From Leifsonia sp. EB41 (GTDB taxonomy: Bacteria > Actinomycetota > Actinomycetes > Actinomycetales > Microbacteriaceae): a stretch of 64,000 nucleotides of DNA. The DNA is taken from the NCBI RefSeq assembly GCF_041262565.1, contig NZ_JBGCCJ010000001.1, forward strand, positions 1-64,000, given 5' to 3'. The position numbers and the translations under genes were made by a program. The notes beneath the pieces are model-generated. The model was given only the letters and a program-made list of their open reading frames with translations, had not been told where the DNA came from and did not search any database. Shown here piece after piece: positions 17,401 to 26,095 of the stretch (position 1 is the stretch's first letter; every line of letters begins with the position of its first letter).

Positions 17401-17761
17401 CGCGCTCGGCCTGCTGAGCGGCGGTCTTCTTGATCTTGTCGATCTCGGCGGTGACGCCGGTGCGCAGCTTCTCTGCGTCGATGTCGGCCTGCGCGATGAG
17501 CCGGGTGGACTGCTCCTCGGCGACCCGGAGGGTGTTCTCCAGCTTGGTGCCGAGCCCGGAGTAGGTGGGGCTGCCGACCTCCTCGATCTCCGCGTTCAGC
17601 TCGTCGATGCGCAGCTGGAGGCGCTTGAGCTCCTTGGACTGGTCGGCCGACTGGGTGTTGGATTTGATCAGCTCGCGGCGGAGGTCCTGGATGGCCTGGT
17701 CGACTTCGTCCTTGTCGTATCCGCGAAAGACCTGGGTGAAGTTGGATTCGTCGGTGGCCAC
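14468..17761 (-). CDS. Giant hendecad-repeat coiled-coil protein with DivIVA-like N-terminus
   Basis: A 1097-residue protein, almost entirely coiled coil. The N-terminus (NFTQVFRGYDKDEVDQAI) resembles the DivIVA membrane-binding turn, followed by a heptad segment. Residues of roughly 330-850 are an unbroken array of 11-residue units of the form LAxEVExTKxA, the signature of a right-handed or straight hendecad coil. The C-terminal 170 residues return to a heptad pattern rich in Glu, Arg and Gln. I chose GTG 17761 because AGGAG precedes it and the DivIVA-like motif starts at once. The closest known roles are polar scaffold or cytoskeletal proteins such as Scy, FilP and Wag31 in actinomycetes. 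A polarity or envelope scaffold role is inference. Confidence 0.82.
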   Translation of the reverse strand: MATDESNFTQVFRGYDKDEVDQAIQDLRRELIKSNTQSADQSKELKRLQLRIDELNAEIEEVGSPTYSGLGTKLENTLRVAEEQSTRLIAQADIDAEKLRTGVTAEIDKIKKTAAQQAERVLADAQARATTALEDAQIESTELLARTRADKETLLNDAIREAAAIRGAVATEAAELRATSKREAAALRAEADREAAELKAVALREAEAARTEAAELDRTIAARRGELENALAADRAAFEREAAQTRLELDKRVAETADRLAAEQAEARGAVAAEVAQARAELADEVEQQRATLAALAAQTRADLDHEDTTRRQALAADVEQTTTSLAAEVEQTKSSLAAEVEQTKARLADEVTTTTSALAEEVARTKTELADEVARTKAALADEVTSTKAALETEVTTTRSTLEADVTTTRSALAEEVERTRKELADEVTQTRSTLERETTETRSGLEADRTATAAQLTADRERVANELTAEEETTRARVTALRERTAAELATEVADTRADLAAEVETTRADVAKEIDAARSTLAKEVETTKASLAKEVTSTRSALKKEVASTKSALAKEVETTKADLAAEVETTQAALAAEVETTQAALAAEVESARAELAEEVETTKSALAEEVETTKAALAEEVETTKAALAEEVETTKAALADEVETTRSELAADAERQRRELEAEATDLRAELAAEVGEARTALAEELATERSALTAEVTSTRAKLAADVDQTAARLAAEKEQTLSRLETQVVTTKAALAAEVEQTKSALAAEVEQTKSALETEVTTTTSNLAAEVEQTKSALETEVTTTKSALAAEVEQTTSALAAEVEETRSRLADETEQTRSTLAADVKRTTADLADQRARTAQELKNDRQQQRLELEREADQTRVTLAEETERARVTLDAETAKARAEVARAAAEASTALDAELAERQAAYDQEAATARADLDAELTALRTSTLGELDKRTREIEQARIDLDVELRARRDEAEKEYLGRHQEAVAQTQKYLDEANVQLADAVKRTSQARTEAETFGTEARETVKKARKDAEKVAADIVRQAQERADALVEEAEERTQRLVADAEDRLSQIRIEREAVAGYFENLRGMLQQADTVSADD
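15831..15929. repeat. Three perfect 33-bp tandem repeats inside the coiled-coil gene
   Basis: Units at 15831-15863, 15864-15896 and 15897-15929 are identical. Each encodes one 11-residue hendecad. A second near-perfect pair of 33-bp units covers about 15993-16056. Confidence 0.9.
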
Positions 17762-17811
17762 CGTGTTACTCCTGGGGGATCGAGAGAGCGAGCCGCGCGC
17801 GCGCCGCATCG

Positions 17812-17819
17812 ATCTTACA
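17812..17819 (-). promoter_or_regulatory. Putative promoter of the coiled-coil gene
   Basis: On the minus strand this reads TAAGAT preceded by an upstream TG, an extended -10, about 50 bases before the GTG at 17761. Confidence 0.4.
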
Positions 17820-17944
17820 TTTCGAGGGCCGTACCCGCATGGGGGACTGCGTGACCGTGCAGACAACGGTTAGATGCCTCTCAGGGTGACCCATTATCGT
17901 TGTGTGACTGTGCCCGCCCCCCGTCCGGCACTGAGGAGTTCTTT

Positions 17945-19834
17945 TTGCGTTTCGTACTGGCCATCGTCGCGTTCGTGGTCGCTGCCGTCATGATCGTGGC
18001 CGGCATCGCCCAGCGCACGATCTTCGCACCCCCGTCCCAGGTGACCGCAGCGGCGACCGTCCCCGCCGACACCCGCTACGTCGTGATCGACAGCGCTGTG
18101 CTGAACGCCCATCCCGGGCAGCAGACGCTGTCCATCTCGGGCTCGAAGAACGCCAAGACCCAGATGGTCGCCTACGGCCGCACCGCCGACGTGAAGGCGT
18201 GGCTGGCGGACCAGAAGTACGCGACCATCTCCTACCGCGCGGGCGACAGCGCGGTGACGGTGAAGACCGTGACCCCGAAGGCCGGCTCGACCGGGTCGAC
18301 CGGCGCCGCGTCCACTGCCACTCCGGCCCCGACGGCCACGCCGACGCCCGCTCCCACTGGGACGACCCCGGCGCAGACCGCCGCCCCCGGCCCCGACCCG
18401 GTCGGCTCCGACCTCTGGCTCGACGAGTTCGACGGCCAGGACGCCCAGGTCACCAAGATGAACGTCCCGTCGGGCGTCAGCGTCATCGTCGCCGGCGACG
18501 GGACCACCCCTGCCCCGGACAAGATCGTCCTGACATGGCCGGTCGACACCAGCACGCCGTGGGCCTTCCCGCTCATCATCGGCGGTCTCGTGCTCCTGGT
18601 GATCGGCATCGCGCTCTACCTGGGGGGGCTCTACACCCACCGTAGGGCGCGCGGACCACGACGCAAGAGCGGACCCAAGATGCCGAAGCTCCCCAAAGCC
18701 CCCAAGTACAAGCCGACCGCGTCCATCGAGGCGACCCCGCGCGGGCGCAGGTCGACCCGCCGCACGCGCGTGATGGCCCCGGCCATCCTCGCGGGCGTCC
18801 TCGCCCTGGCCGGCACCGGAGCGGGCGCCGCCTTCGCGGACACCTCGACGCCGACGCCGACGCCCACGCCGACCTCGACGACGAGCGCGCCGAACGGCAA
18901 CGGCAACTCCCCGGCCCCCGCCGTGACGGCGCCGCAGCTCGAGCGCATCATCAAGCGGATCTCGGTCGCGGCGGCCAACGCGGACGCCAAGAACGACCCG
19001 AACCTGGCCAAGCTGCGCTTCGCCGGGCCCGCCCTCCAGCTCCGCGACGCCAACTACACGATCCGCCTCAAGAAGGCGGACCAGCCGGCGCTGCCGGCCA
19101 TCCCGGCCGGACCGCTCGAGCTCTCGCTCCCGCAGGCGACCGACAGCTGGCCGCGCACCGTCACCGCCGTCGTGAAGATGCCGAACGACTCCACGGGCAA
19201 GGCGCAGGCCCCGCTGGCGCTCGCCCTCGTGCAGCCGACGCCGCGCGACAACTACATGGTGGAGTACGCCATCGCCCTCGAGCCGAACGTGAAGGTCCCG
19301 AACCTGGCGCCGGCGAGCATCGGCGCCGCGGTGGTGCCCCCGGACTCCAAGCTGCTCAAGGTCCAGCCCGACCAGGTGGCCGCCGCGTACGGCGACATCC
19401 TGCTGAACGGCGACAAGAGCAAGTGGTACTCCAGCTTCGACCTCACCGACGACAAGCTCGTGGCGCAGGTCGGCGCCTCCTGGAAGCAGCAGGAGCAGGC
19501 CAGACTCGCCCAGCAGTTCGGCCAGACCTCCACCCTCACGTTCTCCGGCCGCGTCGGCGCCGGTCCGGTCATCTCGATGGCGACCAACGACTCCGGAGCC
19601 ATCGTCTGGGTCAACCCGGAGGAAGTGCAGCTGCACCGGGTGACGGAGGCCGGCGCCCAGGTCATCGCGGGCGCCACGACGGCGGCGCTGAGCGGGGTCG
19701 CGCAGTCCAACACCGGCATCGAGTCGGTGTACGGCTACCAGCTCGCCTTCTACGTGCCCCCGGCGGGCTCGAACGAGAAGGTGCGCCTGCTCGGCTTCGC
19801 GCAGGGCCTGGTCTCCGCGCGCGAGGTGCAGTGA
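17945..19834 (+). CDS. Two-domain membrane protein of unknown function
   Basis: A 629-residue protein with three hydrophobic segments: residues about 3-25, about 200-222 (WAFPLIIGGLVLLVIG), and about 278-300 (a second signal-like stretch ending AGAAFAD). Low-complexity Thr/Pro linkers follow the first extracellular domain and the third segment, and the cytoplasmic loop between helices is strongly basic (KSGPKMPKLPKAPKYK). The C-terminal 300 residues form an uncharacterised globular domain. I recognise no enzyme motif, although homologues are sometimes called glycosyltransferase. The start is probably TTG 17945, seven bases after GAGGAG. It is divergent from the coiled-coil gene and upstream of the thioredoxin-fold gene. 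Confidence 0.8.
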   Translation: MRFVLAIVAFVVAAVMIVAGIAQRTIFAPPSQVTAAATVPADTRYVVIDSAVLNAHPGQQTLSISGSKNAKTQMVAYGRTADVKAWLADQKYATISYRAGDSAVTVKTVTPKAGSTGSTGAASTATPAPTATPTPAPTGTTPAQTAAPGPDPVGSDLWLDEFDGQDAQVTKMNVPSGVSVIVAGDGTTPAPDKIVLTWPVDTSTPWAFPLIIGGLVLLVIGIALYLGGLYTHRRARGPRRKSGPKMPKLPKAPKYKPTASIEATPRGRRSTRRTRVMAPAILAGVLALAGTGAGAAFADTSTPTPTPTPTSTTSAPNGNGNSPAPAVTAPQLERIIKRISVAAANADAKNDPNLAKLRFAGPALQLRDANYTIRLKKADQPALPAIPAGPLELSLPQATDSWPRTVTAVVKMPNDSTGKAQAPLALALVQPTPRDNYMVEYAIALEPNVKVPNLAPASIGAAVVPPDSKLLKVQPDQVAAAYGDILLNGDKSKWYSSFDLTDDKLVAQVGASWKQQEQARLAQQFGQTSTLTFSGRVGAGPVISMATNDSGAIVWVNPEEVQLHRVTEAGAQVIAGATTAALSGVAQSNTGIESVYGYQLAFYVPPAGSNEKVRLLGFAQGLVSAREVQ

Positions 19835-19860
19835 CCCGCGTCCCGTAGGGGACCGCGCAG

Positions 19861-19866
19861 TAGGCT
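19861..19866 (+). promoter_or_regulatory. -10 for leaderless start at 19874
   Basis: TAGGCT, then seven bases, then ATG. No Shine-Dalgarno sequence is visible. Confidence 0.5.
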
Positions 19867-19873
19867 TGATCGC

Positions 19874-20839
19874 ATGAGTCAGCTTCCGCCCAATCCGACC
19901 AATCTCCGCGGCGCCGTGGACCTCAGCGGCCTGGTGAACCGGCCGCAGCCCGGCGAGGGCGACGCGGGCGGCGCGGCGCAGGGCGAGCCCGTCGAGCTGC
20001 CCAGCCTGTTCTTCCAGGGCACCGACGCGAACTTCAACGACTTCATCGACCTGTCGATGCGCATCCCGGTCGTGGTCGCCCTCACGGCACCGTGGGCCGA
20101 CCCGGACCGCGCGCTCGCGACGGTGCTCGACCGCGTGACGAACGACCTCGCAGGCCGGATCGTGCTCGTCCAGGTCGACGTGGACGCGAACCCGCAGCTC
20201 GTGCAGGCGTTCCAGGCGCAGTCCGCTCCGGCCGTGGCCGGCATCGTCGCCGGCCGGCCGGTGCAGCTCTTCACCGGAGCGCTGCCGGAGGACCAGGTGC
20301 GCGACGTGGTCGCCCAGCTCCTGGAGCTGGCGGCGCAGAACGGGGTCACCGGCACCGCCCAGGTCGACGCCGCAGCGGGGGAGACCCCGGACGCCGACGC
20401 CGACGAGCCCGCGCCGGAGCCGCCGCTGCCCCCGCTGCACGCCGAGGCGTACGACGCGATCGACCGCGGCGACTATCCCGCCGCCATCACCGCCTACAAG
20501 ACCGCGATCGCGCAGGACCCGCGCGACCAGATGGCGATCGCCGGGCTCGCGCAGGTGAGCCTGCTGTCGCGCCTTGCCGGCCGCACGCTGGACGAGATCC
20601 GCAACGCAGCCGCCACCGCTCCGGACGACAGCGACGCGCAGCTCGCCGTGGCCGACCTCGACCTCTCCGGCGGCCACGTCGACGACGCCTTCGACCGGCT
20701 GCTGACCCTGTTCCCGACGCTCGACGCGGAGGGCAAAGAGGCCGTGCGCGCCCGCATCCTGGAGTACTTCGAGATCGTCGGCGTGGAAGACCCCCGCGTC
20801 GGCAAGGCCAGGGCTAGGCTGGCGTCGCTGCTCTACTGA
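19874..20839 (+). CDS. Thioredoxin-fold/TPR protein (CnoX/YbbN-like)
   Basis: A 321-residue cytosolic protein. Residues about 40-160 form a thioredoxin fold (VVVALTAPWADPDRA...VDVDANPQLVQAF), and the rest are TPR-like helices (YDAIDRGDYPAAITAYKTAIAQ). The active-site CxxC is replaced by APWADPDR, so it is redox-inactive. In E. coli CnoX is a holdase co-chaperone for GroEL and DnaK with a similar layout. The same chaperone role is inferred here. It follows the two-domain membrane protein, a pairing I recall from other actinomycetes. Confidence 0.85.
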   Translation: MSQLPPNPTNLRGAVDLSGLVNRPQPGEGDAGGAAQGEPVELPSLFFQGTDANFNDFIDLSMRIPVVVALTAPWADPDRALATVLDRVTNDLAGRIVLVQVDVDANPQLVQAFQAQSAPAVAGIVAGRPVQLFTGALPEDQVRDVVAQLLELAAQNGVTGTAQVDAAAGETPDADADEPAPEPPLPPLHAEAYDAIDRGDYPAAITAYKTAIAQDPRDQMAIAGLAQVSLLSRLAGRTLDEIRNAAATAPDDSDAQLAVADLDLSGGHVDDAFDRLLTLFPTLDAEGKEAVRARILEYFEIVGVEDPRVGKARARLASLLY

Positions 20840-20905
20840 CGCGAACCCTCTTACCCGGGCCAGGCGCAGGGCGGCTGACACCCCCCTCGCCCGGAAGGCT
20901 CGCGC

Positions 20906-21691
20906 ATGTCCCGTGTGCTCGTCGTCGGTGGGACCGGTCTCGCCGGTCGCGCCGTCACTGCTGAGGCCGTCGCGCGCGGCCACCAGGTCGTGGTCGCCTC
21001 CCGGCGCACGCCGGACGACGACGCGGCAGCGTACGTCGACGGCGCGGCCTATGTGACGGCCGACCTCGTGACGGGCGACGGACTCGAGGAGGCGGTCGAG
21101 GGCGTCGACGTGCTCATCGACGCGAGCAACGCCGGTGGCCGCCGCGCGTCGTACGTGTTCGCTCACGGCTCCCGCAACCTCCTGCACACCGCCGCACGCT
21201 TCGGCGTCGGCCGGGCCGTGCTGCTGTCCATCGCGGGCATCGACGGCGCGCGCTACCCGTACTACCGGTCGAAGCTCGTGCAGGAGAGCACCTACCTCGA
21301 GTCCCCGCTGGAGGTCAGGGTCGTGCGCACGACCCAGTTCCACGACTTCGTCACGTCGGTGTTCGAGCGCGGCCGCCGGTTCGGGACGCTGACGGCGCCC
21401 TCCGGAACGCGGTTCCAGCCCATCTCGGTGGCGGACGTCGCGCGCGTCCTGGTGGACGCGGCAGAGGGCGTGGGCGAGCCTGGGTCGACCCGCACGGTGG
21501 GCGGCCCGCGCGTGGAGAGCGCGCGAGCGCTCGCCCGGCAGTGGAAGGACGCCACCGGCACGCGCCGGCCGATCCTGTCGGTGCGCCTCGGCGGCCCGCT
21601 CGGCTCGGCGTGGCGCGCGGGGCGTCACCTTGCACCGGAGCACGCGGTCGACGGCGTCGCGTACGCGGCGTGGCTGCGCGAATCCGCCTGA
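20906..21691 (+). CDS. NAD(P)-binding NmrA-like protein
   Basis: A 261-residue Rossmann protein starting with VLVVGGTGLAGRAV, the TGxxGxxG type of atypical short-chain dehydrogenases. No Tyr-x-x-x-Lys of classical SDRs is evident. The SNAGGRR, LLSIAGIDGARYPYYRSK and FQPISVADVARVLVDA segments match the NmrA/YwnB group of redox sensors and quinone reductases. GGAAGG precedes the ATG. Substrate unknown. Confidence 0.85.
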   Translation: MSRVLVVGGTGLAGRAVTAEAVARGHQVVVASRRTPDDDAAAYVDGAAYVTADLVTGDGLEEAVEGVDVLIDASNAGGRRASYVFAHGSRNLLHTAARFGVGRAVLLSIAGIDGARYPYYRSKLVQESTYLESPLEVRVVRTTQFHDFVTSVFERGRRFGTLTAPSGTRFQPISVADVARVLVDAAEGVGEPGSTRTVGGPRVESARALARQWKDATGTRRPILSVRLGGPLGSAWRAGRHLAPEHAVDGVAYAAWLRESA

Positions 21692-21709
21692 GCCGAATCC
21701 TTCTGAGGG

Positions 21710-23920
21710 TCAGGGGCGGCGCGGCCGCAGGTACAGCGCTCCCAGCGGCGGCAGCGTCAGCACCGCGGAGGCCGGGCGGCCCATCCACGGCTCGTCGTGC
21801 GCGGTGACGCCGCCCAAGTTGCCGACGCCGGAGCCGCCGAAGTCCTCGGCGTCCGTGTTGAGGAGTTCCTCCCACTCGCCGGCGAACGGCAGCCCGACCC
21901 GGTAGTCGGCGTGCGGCGCTCCGGAGAAGTTCAGCAGCACCGCGATCGGCGAGCCGTCGCGGTCCTTGCGCAGGAACGCGAGGACGTTGCCCGCCGCGTC
22001 GGAGCCGTCCAGCCACTCGAAGCCGCCCGGGTCGTTGTCGAGCGCCCAGAGCTGCGGGTTGTCGCGGTAGACGGCGTTGAGCTGGGCGACGAGGTTCCAG
22101 AGCCCGCGGTGGCTCGGCTGGTCGAGCATCCACCAGTCCAGGCCGCGCTCCTCGCTCCACTCGGAGTACTGCCCGAACTCCTGGCCCATGAACAGCAGCT
22201 GCTTGCCCGGGTGCGCCCACATGAACGAGAGGAACACGCGCACGTTCGCGAGCTGCTGCCAGTGGTCGCCCGGCATCTTGCCGATCAGGGAGCCCTTGCC
22301 GTGCACGACCTCGTCGTGGCTGATCGGCAGCAGGAAGTTCTCGCTCCAGGCGTAGACGAAGGAGAACGTGATCTCGCTGTGGTGGTAGCTGCGCCACATC
22401 GGGTTCTCCTGGATGTACTGGAGCGCGTCGTGCATCCAGCCCATGTTCCACTTGAGCCCGAAGCCGAGGCCGCCCGAGGAGGTCGGCGCGGTCACGCCGG
22501 CGTAGCTCGTGGACTCCTCGGCGATCATCACCGTGCCGGGGTTGCGCTTGTAGGCGGTCGCCGTGACCTCCTGCAGGAAGCCGATCGCCTCCAGGTTCTC
22601 GCGGCCGCCGTGGATGTTCGGCTCCCACTCGCCCTCGTTGCGCGAGTAGTCGAGGTAGAGCATCGAGGCCACGGCGTCGACCCGGAGGCCGTCGATGTGG
22701 AACTCTTCCAGCCAGAACAGCGCGTTCGCGACCAGGAAGTTGCGCACCTGCGAGTTGCCGTAGTCGAAGATGTAGGTGCCCCAGTCCTTGTGCTCGCCGC
22801 GGCGCGGGTCGGAGTGCTCGTAGAGCGCCTGGCCGTCGAACCGGGCGAGCGCCCAGTCGTCCTTGGGGAAGTGGCCGGGCACCCAGTCGAGGATGACGCC
22901 GATGCCGGCCTGGTGCAGGCGGTCGATCAGGTACTTGAGGTCGTCCGGCGAGCCGAACCGGCTGGTCGCGGCGTAGTACCCGGTCACCTGGTAGCCCCAC
23001 GAGCCGCCGAACGGGTGCTCGGCGAGCGGCAGGAACTCGACGTGACTGTAGCCGAGCGCGCCCACGTAGTCGATGAGCTGGTCGGCAGACTCCCGGTAGC
23101 CGAGGCCGGGCCGCCAGCTCCCGAAGTGCAGCTCGTAGACGCTCATCGGCCCGGCGTGCGGGTCGGTGGCGGCGCGGCGCGTCATCCACTCGCCGTCCGC
23201 CCACTCGTGTCGGCTGACCGTGACCACGGACGCCGTGTTGGGCGGGATCTCCGCGAACTGCGCCATCGGGTCGATCTTGCGGACCCACTCGCCGTTCGAG
23301 CCGAGCAGGTCGAACTTGTAGATGGAGCCCTCGCCGAGCCCCGGCACGAACAGCTCCCAGACGCCGGACGCGCCCATGTTGCGCATCGCGTGCAGGGTGC
23401 CGTCCCAGCCGTTGAAGTCGCCGACGACGCGGACCGCGCGGGCGTGCGGAGCCCAGACCGTGAACGAGGTGCCGGTGACGCCACCGAGGTCGCGCACGTG
23501 CGCACCGAGCGCCGTCCAGAGCTGCTCGTGCCTGCCCTCGCGGATCAGGTGGAGGTCGAGCTCGCCGATCGTCGGCAGGAACCGGTACGGGTCGTCCGTG
23601 GTCCAGGTGCTGCCGCCGTCGTAGCGCGCCTCCAGCTCGTAGGCGCCAGGGCCGACGATATCGACGCCCTGCCAGACGCCGTGGCCGAGGTGCGCGAGCT
23701 CGATGTGCGCGCCGGTCGGCAGGATGGCGAAGACCGCCTCGGCGAGCGGCCGCAGCGTGCGGATGACCGTGACCGGGTCCTCGACGCCCGGGGCGGCGAC
23801 CTGGTGCTGACCGAGCACGGAGTGCGGGTCGTGGTAGCTGCCGGTGGCGACGGCCCGCAGCACGTCGTCGTCGATGGCGGGCAGGTCGACGGCGGCTGCG
23901 CCCTCGGGGATCGGGGTCAT
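21710..23920 (-). CDS. glgB: 1,4-alpha-glucan branching enzyme
   Basis: A 736-residue GH13 enzyme making alpha-1,6 branches. N-terminal beta domains cover about residues 1-210 (CBM48-like, [10 protein letters not shown] and [10 protein letters not shown]), then the TIM barrel. The nucleophile Asp is residue 415 in GLRVDAVAS, the acid/base Glu is residue 468 in MIAEEST, and the transition-state Asp lies in [10 protein letters not shown]. It ends in a beta C-terminal domain. The ATG overlaps the glgE stop (ATGA), so the enzymes are coupled. GlgE supplies linear maltosyl-extended glucan and GlgB branches it. Confidence 0.98.
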   Translation of the reverse strand: MTPIPEGAAAVDLPAIDDDVLRAVATGSYHDPHSVLGQHQVAAPGVEDPVTVIRTLRPLAEAVFAILPTGAHIELAHLGHGVWQGVDIVGPGAYELEARYDGGSTWTTDDPYRFLPTIGELDLHLIREGRHEQLWTALGAHVRDLGGVTGTSFTVWAPHARAVRVVGDFNGWDGTLHAMRNMGASGVWELFVPGLGEGSIYKFDLLGSNGEWVRKIDPMAQFAEIPPNTASVVTVSRHEWADGEWMTRRAATDPHAGPMSVYELHFGSWRPGLGYRESADQLIDYVGALGYSHVEFLPLAEHPFGGSWGYQVTGYYAATSRFGSPDDLKYLIDRLHQAGIGVILDWVPGHFPKDDWALARFDGQALYEHSDPRRGEHKDWGTYIFDYGNSQVRNFLVANALFWLEEFHIDGLRVDAVASMLYLDYSRNEGEWEPNIHGGRENLEAIGFLQEVTATAYKRNPGTVMIAEESTSYAGVTAPTSSGGLGFGLKWNMGWMHDALQYIQENPMWRSYHHSEITFSFVYAWSENFLLPISHDEVVHGKGSLIGKMPGDHWQQLANVRVFLSFMWAHPGKQLLFMGQEFGQYSEWSEERGLDWWMLDQPSHRGLWNLVAQLNAVYRDNPQLWALDNDPGGFEWLDGSDAAGNVLAFLRKDRDGSPIAVLLNFSGAPHADYRVGLPFAGEWEELLNTDAEDFGGSGVGNLGGVTAHDEPWMGRPASAVLTLPPLGALYLRPRRP

Positions 23921-26013
23921 CGTGCGGCCTCCAACGGCTTGACGGTCAGGATGTGGACGGGCTCGGTGAACGCGTCGAGACGCACGTAGGCGTCCGAGCC
24001 CCAGGTCCAGCGCTGGCCGGTGACCAGGTCGCGCACCTCGAACTGCGCGCCTGGCTCGATGCCGAACGCCGTGACGTCGAGGTGGATCATCGTCTCGCGC
24101 ACCGAGTGCGGGTCGACATTGGCGACGACGAGCACGGCGTCGGGCTTCCCGCTGCGGGTGAACTCGCCTGCGAGGAACTTCGAGTAGACGAGGATCGACT
24201 CGTCCTCGCTGCGGTGCACCTGCAGGTTGCGGAGCTGGCGCAGCGCCGGGTGCTCGCTGCGCGCGCGGTTGAGCATGGTCAGGTACGGCGCGAGCGAGCG
24301 ACCGAGCGCGACGGCCCGGGCGTAGTCCCGCGGCCGGTACTCGTACTTCTCGTTGTCGATGTACTCCTCGGCTCCCGGCCGGGCGACGTTCTCGTACAGC
24401 TCGAAGCCGGAGTAGACGCCCCAGGTCGGCGCCGCGGTCGCCGCGAGCGCCGCCCGGATCTTGAAGGCGGCCGGTCCGCCGAACTGGAGGTACTCGGTGA
24501 GGATGTCCGGGGTGTTCACGAACAGGTTCGGCCGCAGGAAGTCGGCCGTCTCCGTCGCGAGTCCGGTCAGGAACTCCTCCAGCTCCTCCTTCGTGTTGCG
24601 CCAGGTGAAGTAGGTGTACGACTGCTGGAACCCGGCCTTCGCGAGCGTGTGCAGCAGAGCGGGGCGGGTGAACGCCTCGGCCAGGAACACCACGTCAGGG
24701 TCGGTCTCGTTGACCGTGTGGATCAACCACTCCCAGAAGTGCAGCGGCTTGGTGTGCGGGTTGTCCACGCGGAAGATCCGCACGCCGAGCGACATCCAGT
24801 ACCGCACGATCCGCAGCACCTCGAAGCGGAGGCCGTCGTAGTCGTTGTCGAAGTTGATCGGGTAGATGTCCTGGTACTTCTTCGGCGGGTTCTCCGCGTA
24901 CGCGATCGTCCCGTCCGGGAGCGTGGTGAACCACTCCGGGTGCGTCGTGACCCAGGGATGGTCGGGGGAGGCCTGCAGGGCGAGGTCGAGGGCGATCTCC
25001 AGCCCGGCCTGCTTCGCCTTGCCGAGGAAGAAGACGAAGTCCTTCTCGGTGCCGAGGTCCGGGTGGATGGCATCGTGGCCGCCGTCCGGACCGCCGATGG
25101 CCCAGGGCGAGCCCGGGTCGTTCGGTCCGGCGTCGAGCGAGTTGTTCGGCCCCTTGCGGAAGGTGCGGCCGATCGGGTGGATGGGCGGCAGGTAGACCAC
25201 GTCGAACCCCATCGCCGCGACCTCGGGGAGCCGCTTGGCTGCGGTGCGGAACGTGCCGGACTGCCAGCTCCCGTCGGCCGCGCGCTTGGCGCCCTCCGAC
25301 CGGGGGAAGAACTCGTACCAGCTCCCGACTCCCGCGCGGGTGCGCTCCACCAGGATGGCGCGCGTCGGCGAGAGCGACGGCAGGGCGACCACGGGCCGCT
25401 CGGTGAGGATGCGGCGGATCCGGTCGTCGACCGCCGCCTGGAAGCGCTCGTCCACGCCGCGCTCGGCGTCGCCGACGACCCGGGCGGCCTCGGACAGGTG
25501 GCGGCGCTCCGCGGTGCTGCGGCGCTTGTCGGTCGCGGCCTCCTCCAGCAGGTCGCGGCCGATGGTCAGCATCAGCTCGACGTCGACCCCGGCGGGCACC
25601 TTCACTTCGGCGTTGTGCCGCCAGGTCGCGTACTCGTCGGCGTAGGCCTGGACGCGGTAGCGCCAAAGGCCCTCCTCCTCGAGCTGGACCTCCACGCCCC
25701 AGCGGTCGGTGCCTGGGGCGAGCGGCCGCATGTGGTGCTCGACCTGGTTGCCCGACGGGTCGAGCAGGATCAGGTCGACGCCGATCCGGTCGTGCCCCTC
25801 GCGGAAGGCGGTGGCCCGGAACGGGACGACCTCGCCGCTGAACGCGGAGGCGGCCCAGTGGCCCTCGTCCACCTGGGGCGAGAGTCCGAGGATCGGGAGC
25901 CGGGGGAGGAGGGGCTCGTACTCGGGTGCCGTCTGGACGGGTTCCGGCTCGACGGCTGCCGGCGCCTCCGGTGCTGCGGCGGCTGATGATTTGGTCGCTG
26001 CGCTCTTTGCCAC
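23917..26013 (-). CDS. glgE: Alpha-1,4-glucan:maltose-1-phosphate maltosyltransferase
   Basis: A 698-residue GH13_3 enzyme that extends alpha-glucan using maltose-1-phosphate. The catalytic nucleophile Asp417 is in [14 protein letters not shown], the diagnostic GlgE motif, and Glu446 is in FLAEAFTRP. The N-terminus has an Ala/Glu-rich tail, then the immunoglobulin-like and helical-bundle insert typical of GlgE dimers. I chose GTG 26013: TACGGT (26020-26025) lies six bases upstream in leaderless fashion. GTG 26028 is possible but would sit upstream of that hexamer. No treS-pep2 pair is in the window, so its maltose-1-phosphate source is elsewhere. Confidence 0.96.
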   Translation of the reverse strand: MAKSAATKSSAAAAPEAPAAVEPEPVQTAPEYEPLLPRLPILGLSPQVDEGHWAASAFSGEVVPFRATAFREGHDRIGVDLILLDPSGNQVEHHMRPLAPGTDRWGVEVQLEEEGLWRYRVQAYADEYATWRHNAEVKVPAGVDVELMLTIGRDLLEEAATDKRRSTAERRHLSEAARVVGDAERGVDERFQAAVDDRIRRILTERPVVALPSLSPTRAILVERTRAGVGSWYEFFPRSEGAKRAADGSWQSGTFRTAAKRLPEVAAMGFDVVYLPPIHPIGRTFRKGPNNSLDAGPNDPGSPWAIGGPDGGHDAIHPDLGTEKDFVFFLGKAKQAGLEIALDLALQASPDHPWVTTHPEWFTTLPDGTIAYAENPPKKYQDIYPINFDNDYDGLRFEVLRIVRYWMSLGVRIFRVDNPHTKPLHFWEWLIHTVNETDPDVVFLAEAFTRPALLHTLAKAGFQQSYTYFTWRNTKEELEEFLTGLATETADFLRPNLFVNTPDILTEYLQFGGPAAFKIRAALAATAAPTWGVYSGFELYENVARPGAEEYIDNEKYEYRPRDYARAVALGRSLAPYLTMLNRARSEHPALRQLRNLQVHRSEDESILVYSKFLAGEFTRSGKPDAVLVVANVDPHSVRETMIHLDVTAFGIEPGAQFEVRDLVTGQRWTWGSDAYVRLDAFTEPVHILTVKPLEAAR

Positions 26014-26019
26014 ATGCCG

Positions 26020-26025
26020 ACCGTA
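26020..26025 (-). promoter_or_regulatory. -10 for leaderless glgE transcript
   Basis: TACGGT on the minus strand lies six bases before GTG 26013. It is divergent from the glgP promoter 58 bp away. Confidence 0.5.
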
Positions 26026-26082
26026 CACTCATTCGCAGTTTCGTCATGAGCCCTCATTAACACTCCCGTCACGAGGCGCGTC

Positions 26083-26088
26083 TATGCT
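26083..26088 (+). promoter_or_regulatory. -10 for leaderless glgP transcript
   Basis: TATGCT lies seven bases before the GTG at 26096. An in-frame ATG at 26084 falls inside this hexamer and is therefore unlikely to be the start. Confidence 0.5.
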
Positions 26089-26095
26089 CGTGCGA

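Noticed and set aside
14324-17854. A 1176-residue open frame antisense to the coiled-coil gene
   Set aside because: It is the mirror of the repetitive GC-rich coding strand. It has Leu/Gly-rich repeats, no ribosome-binding site and no family resemblance.
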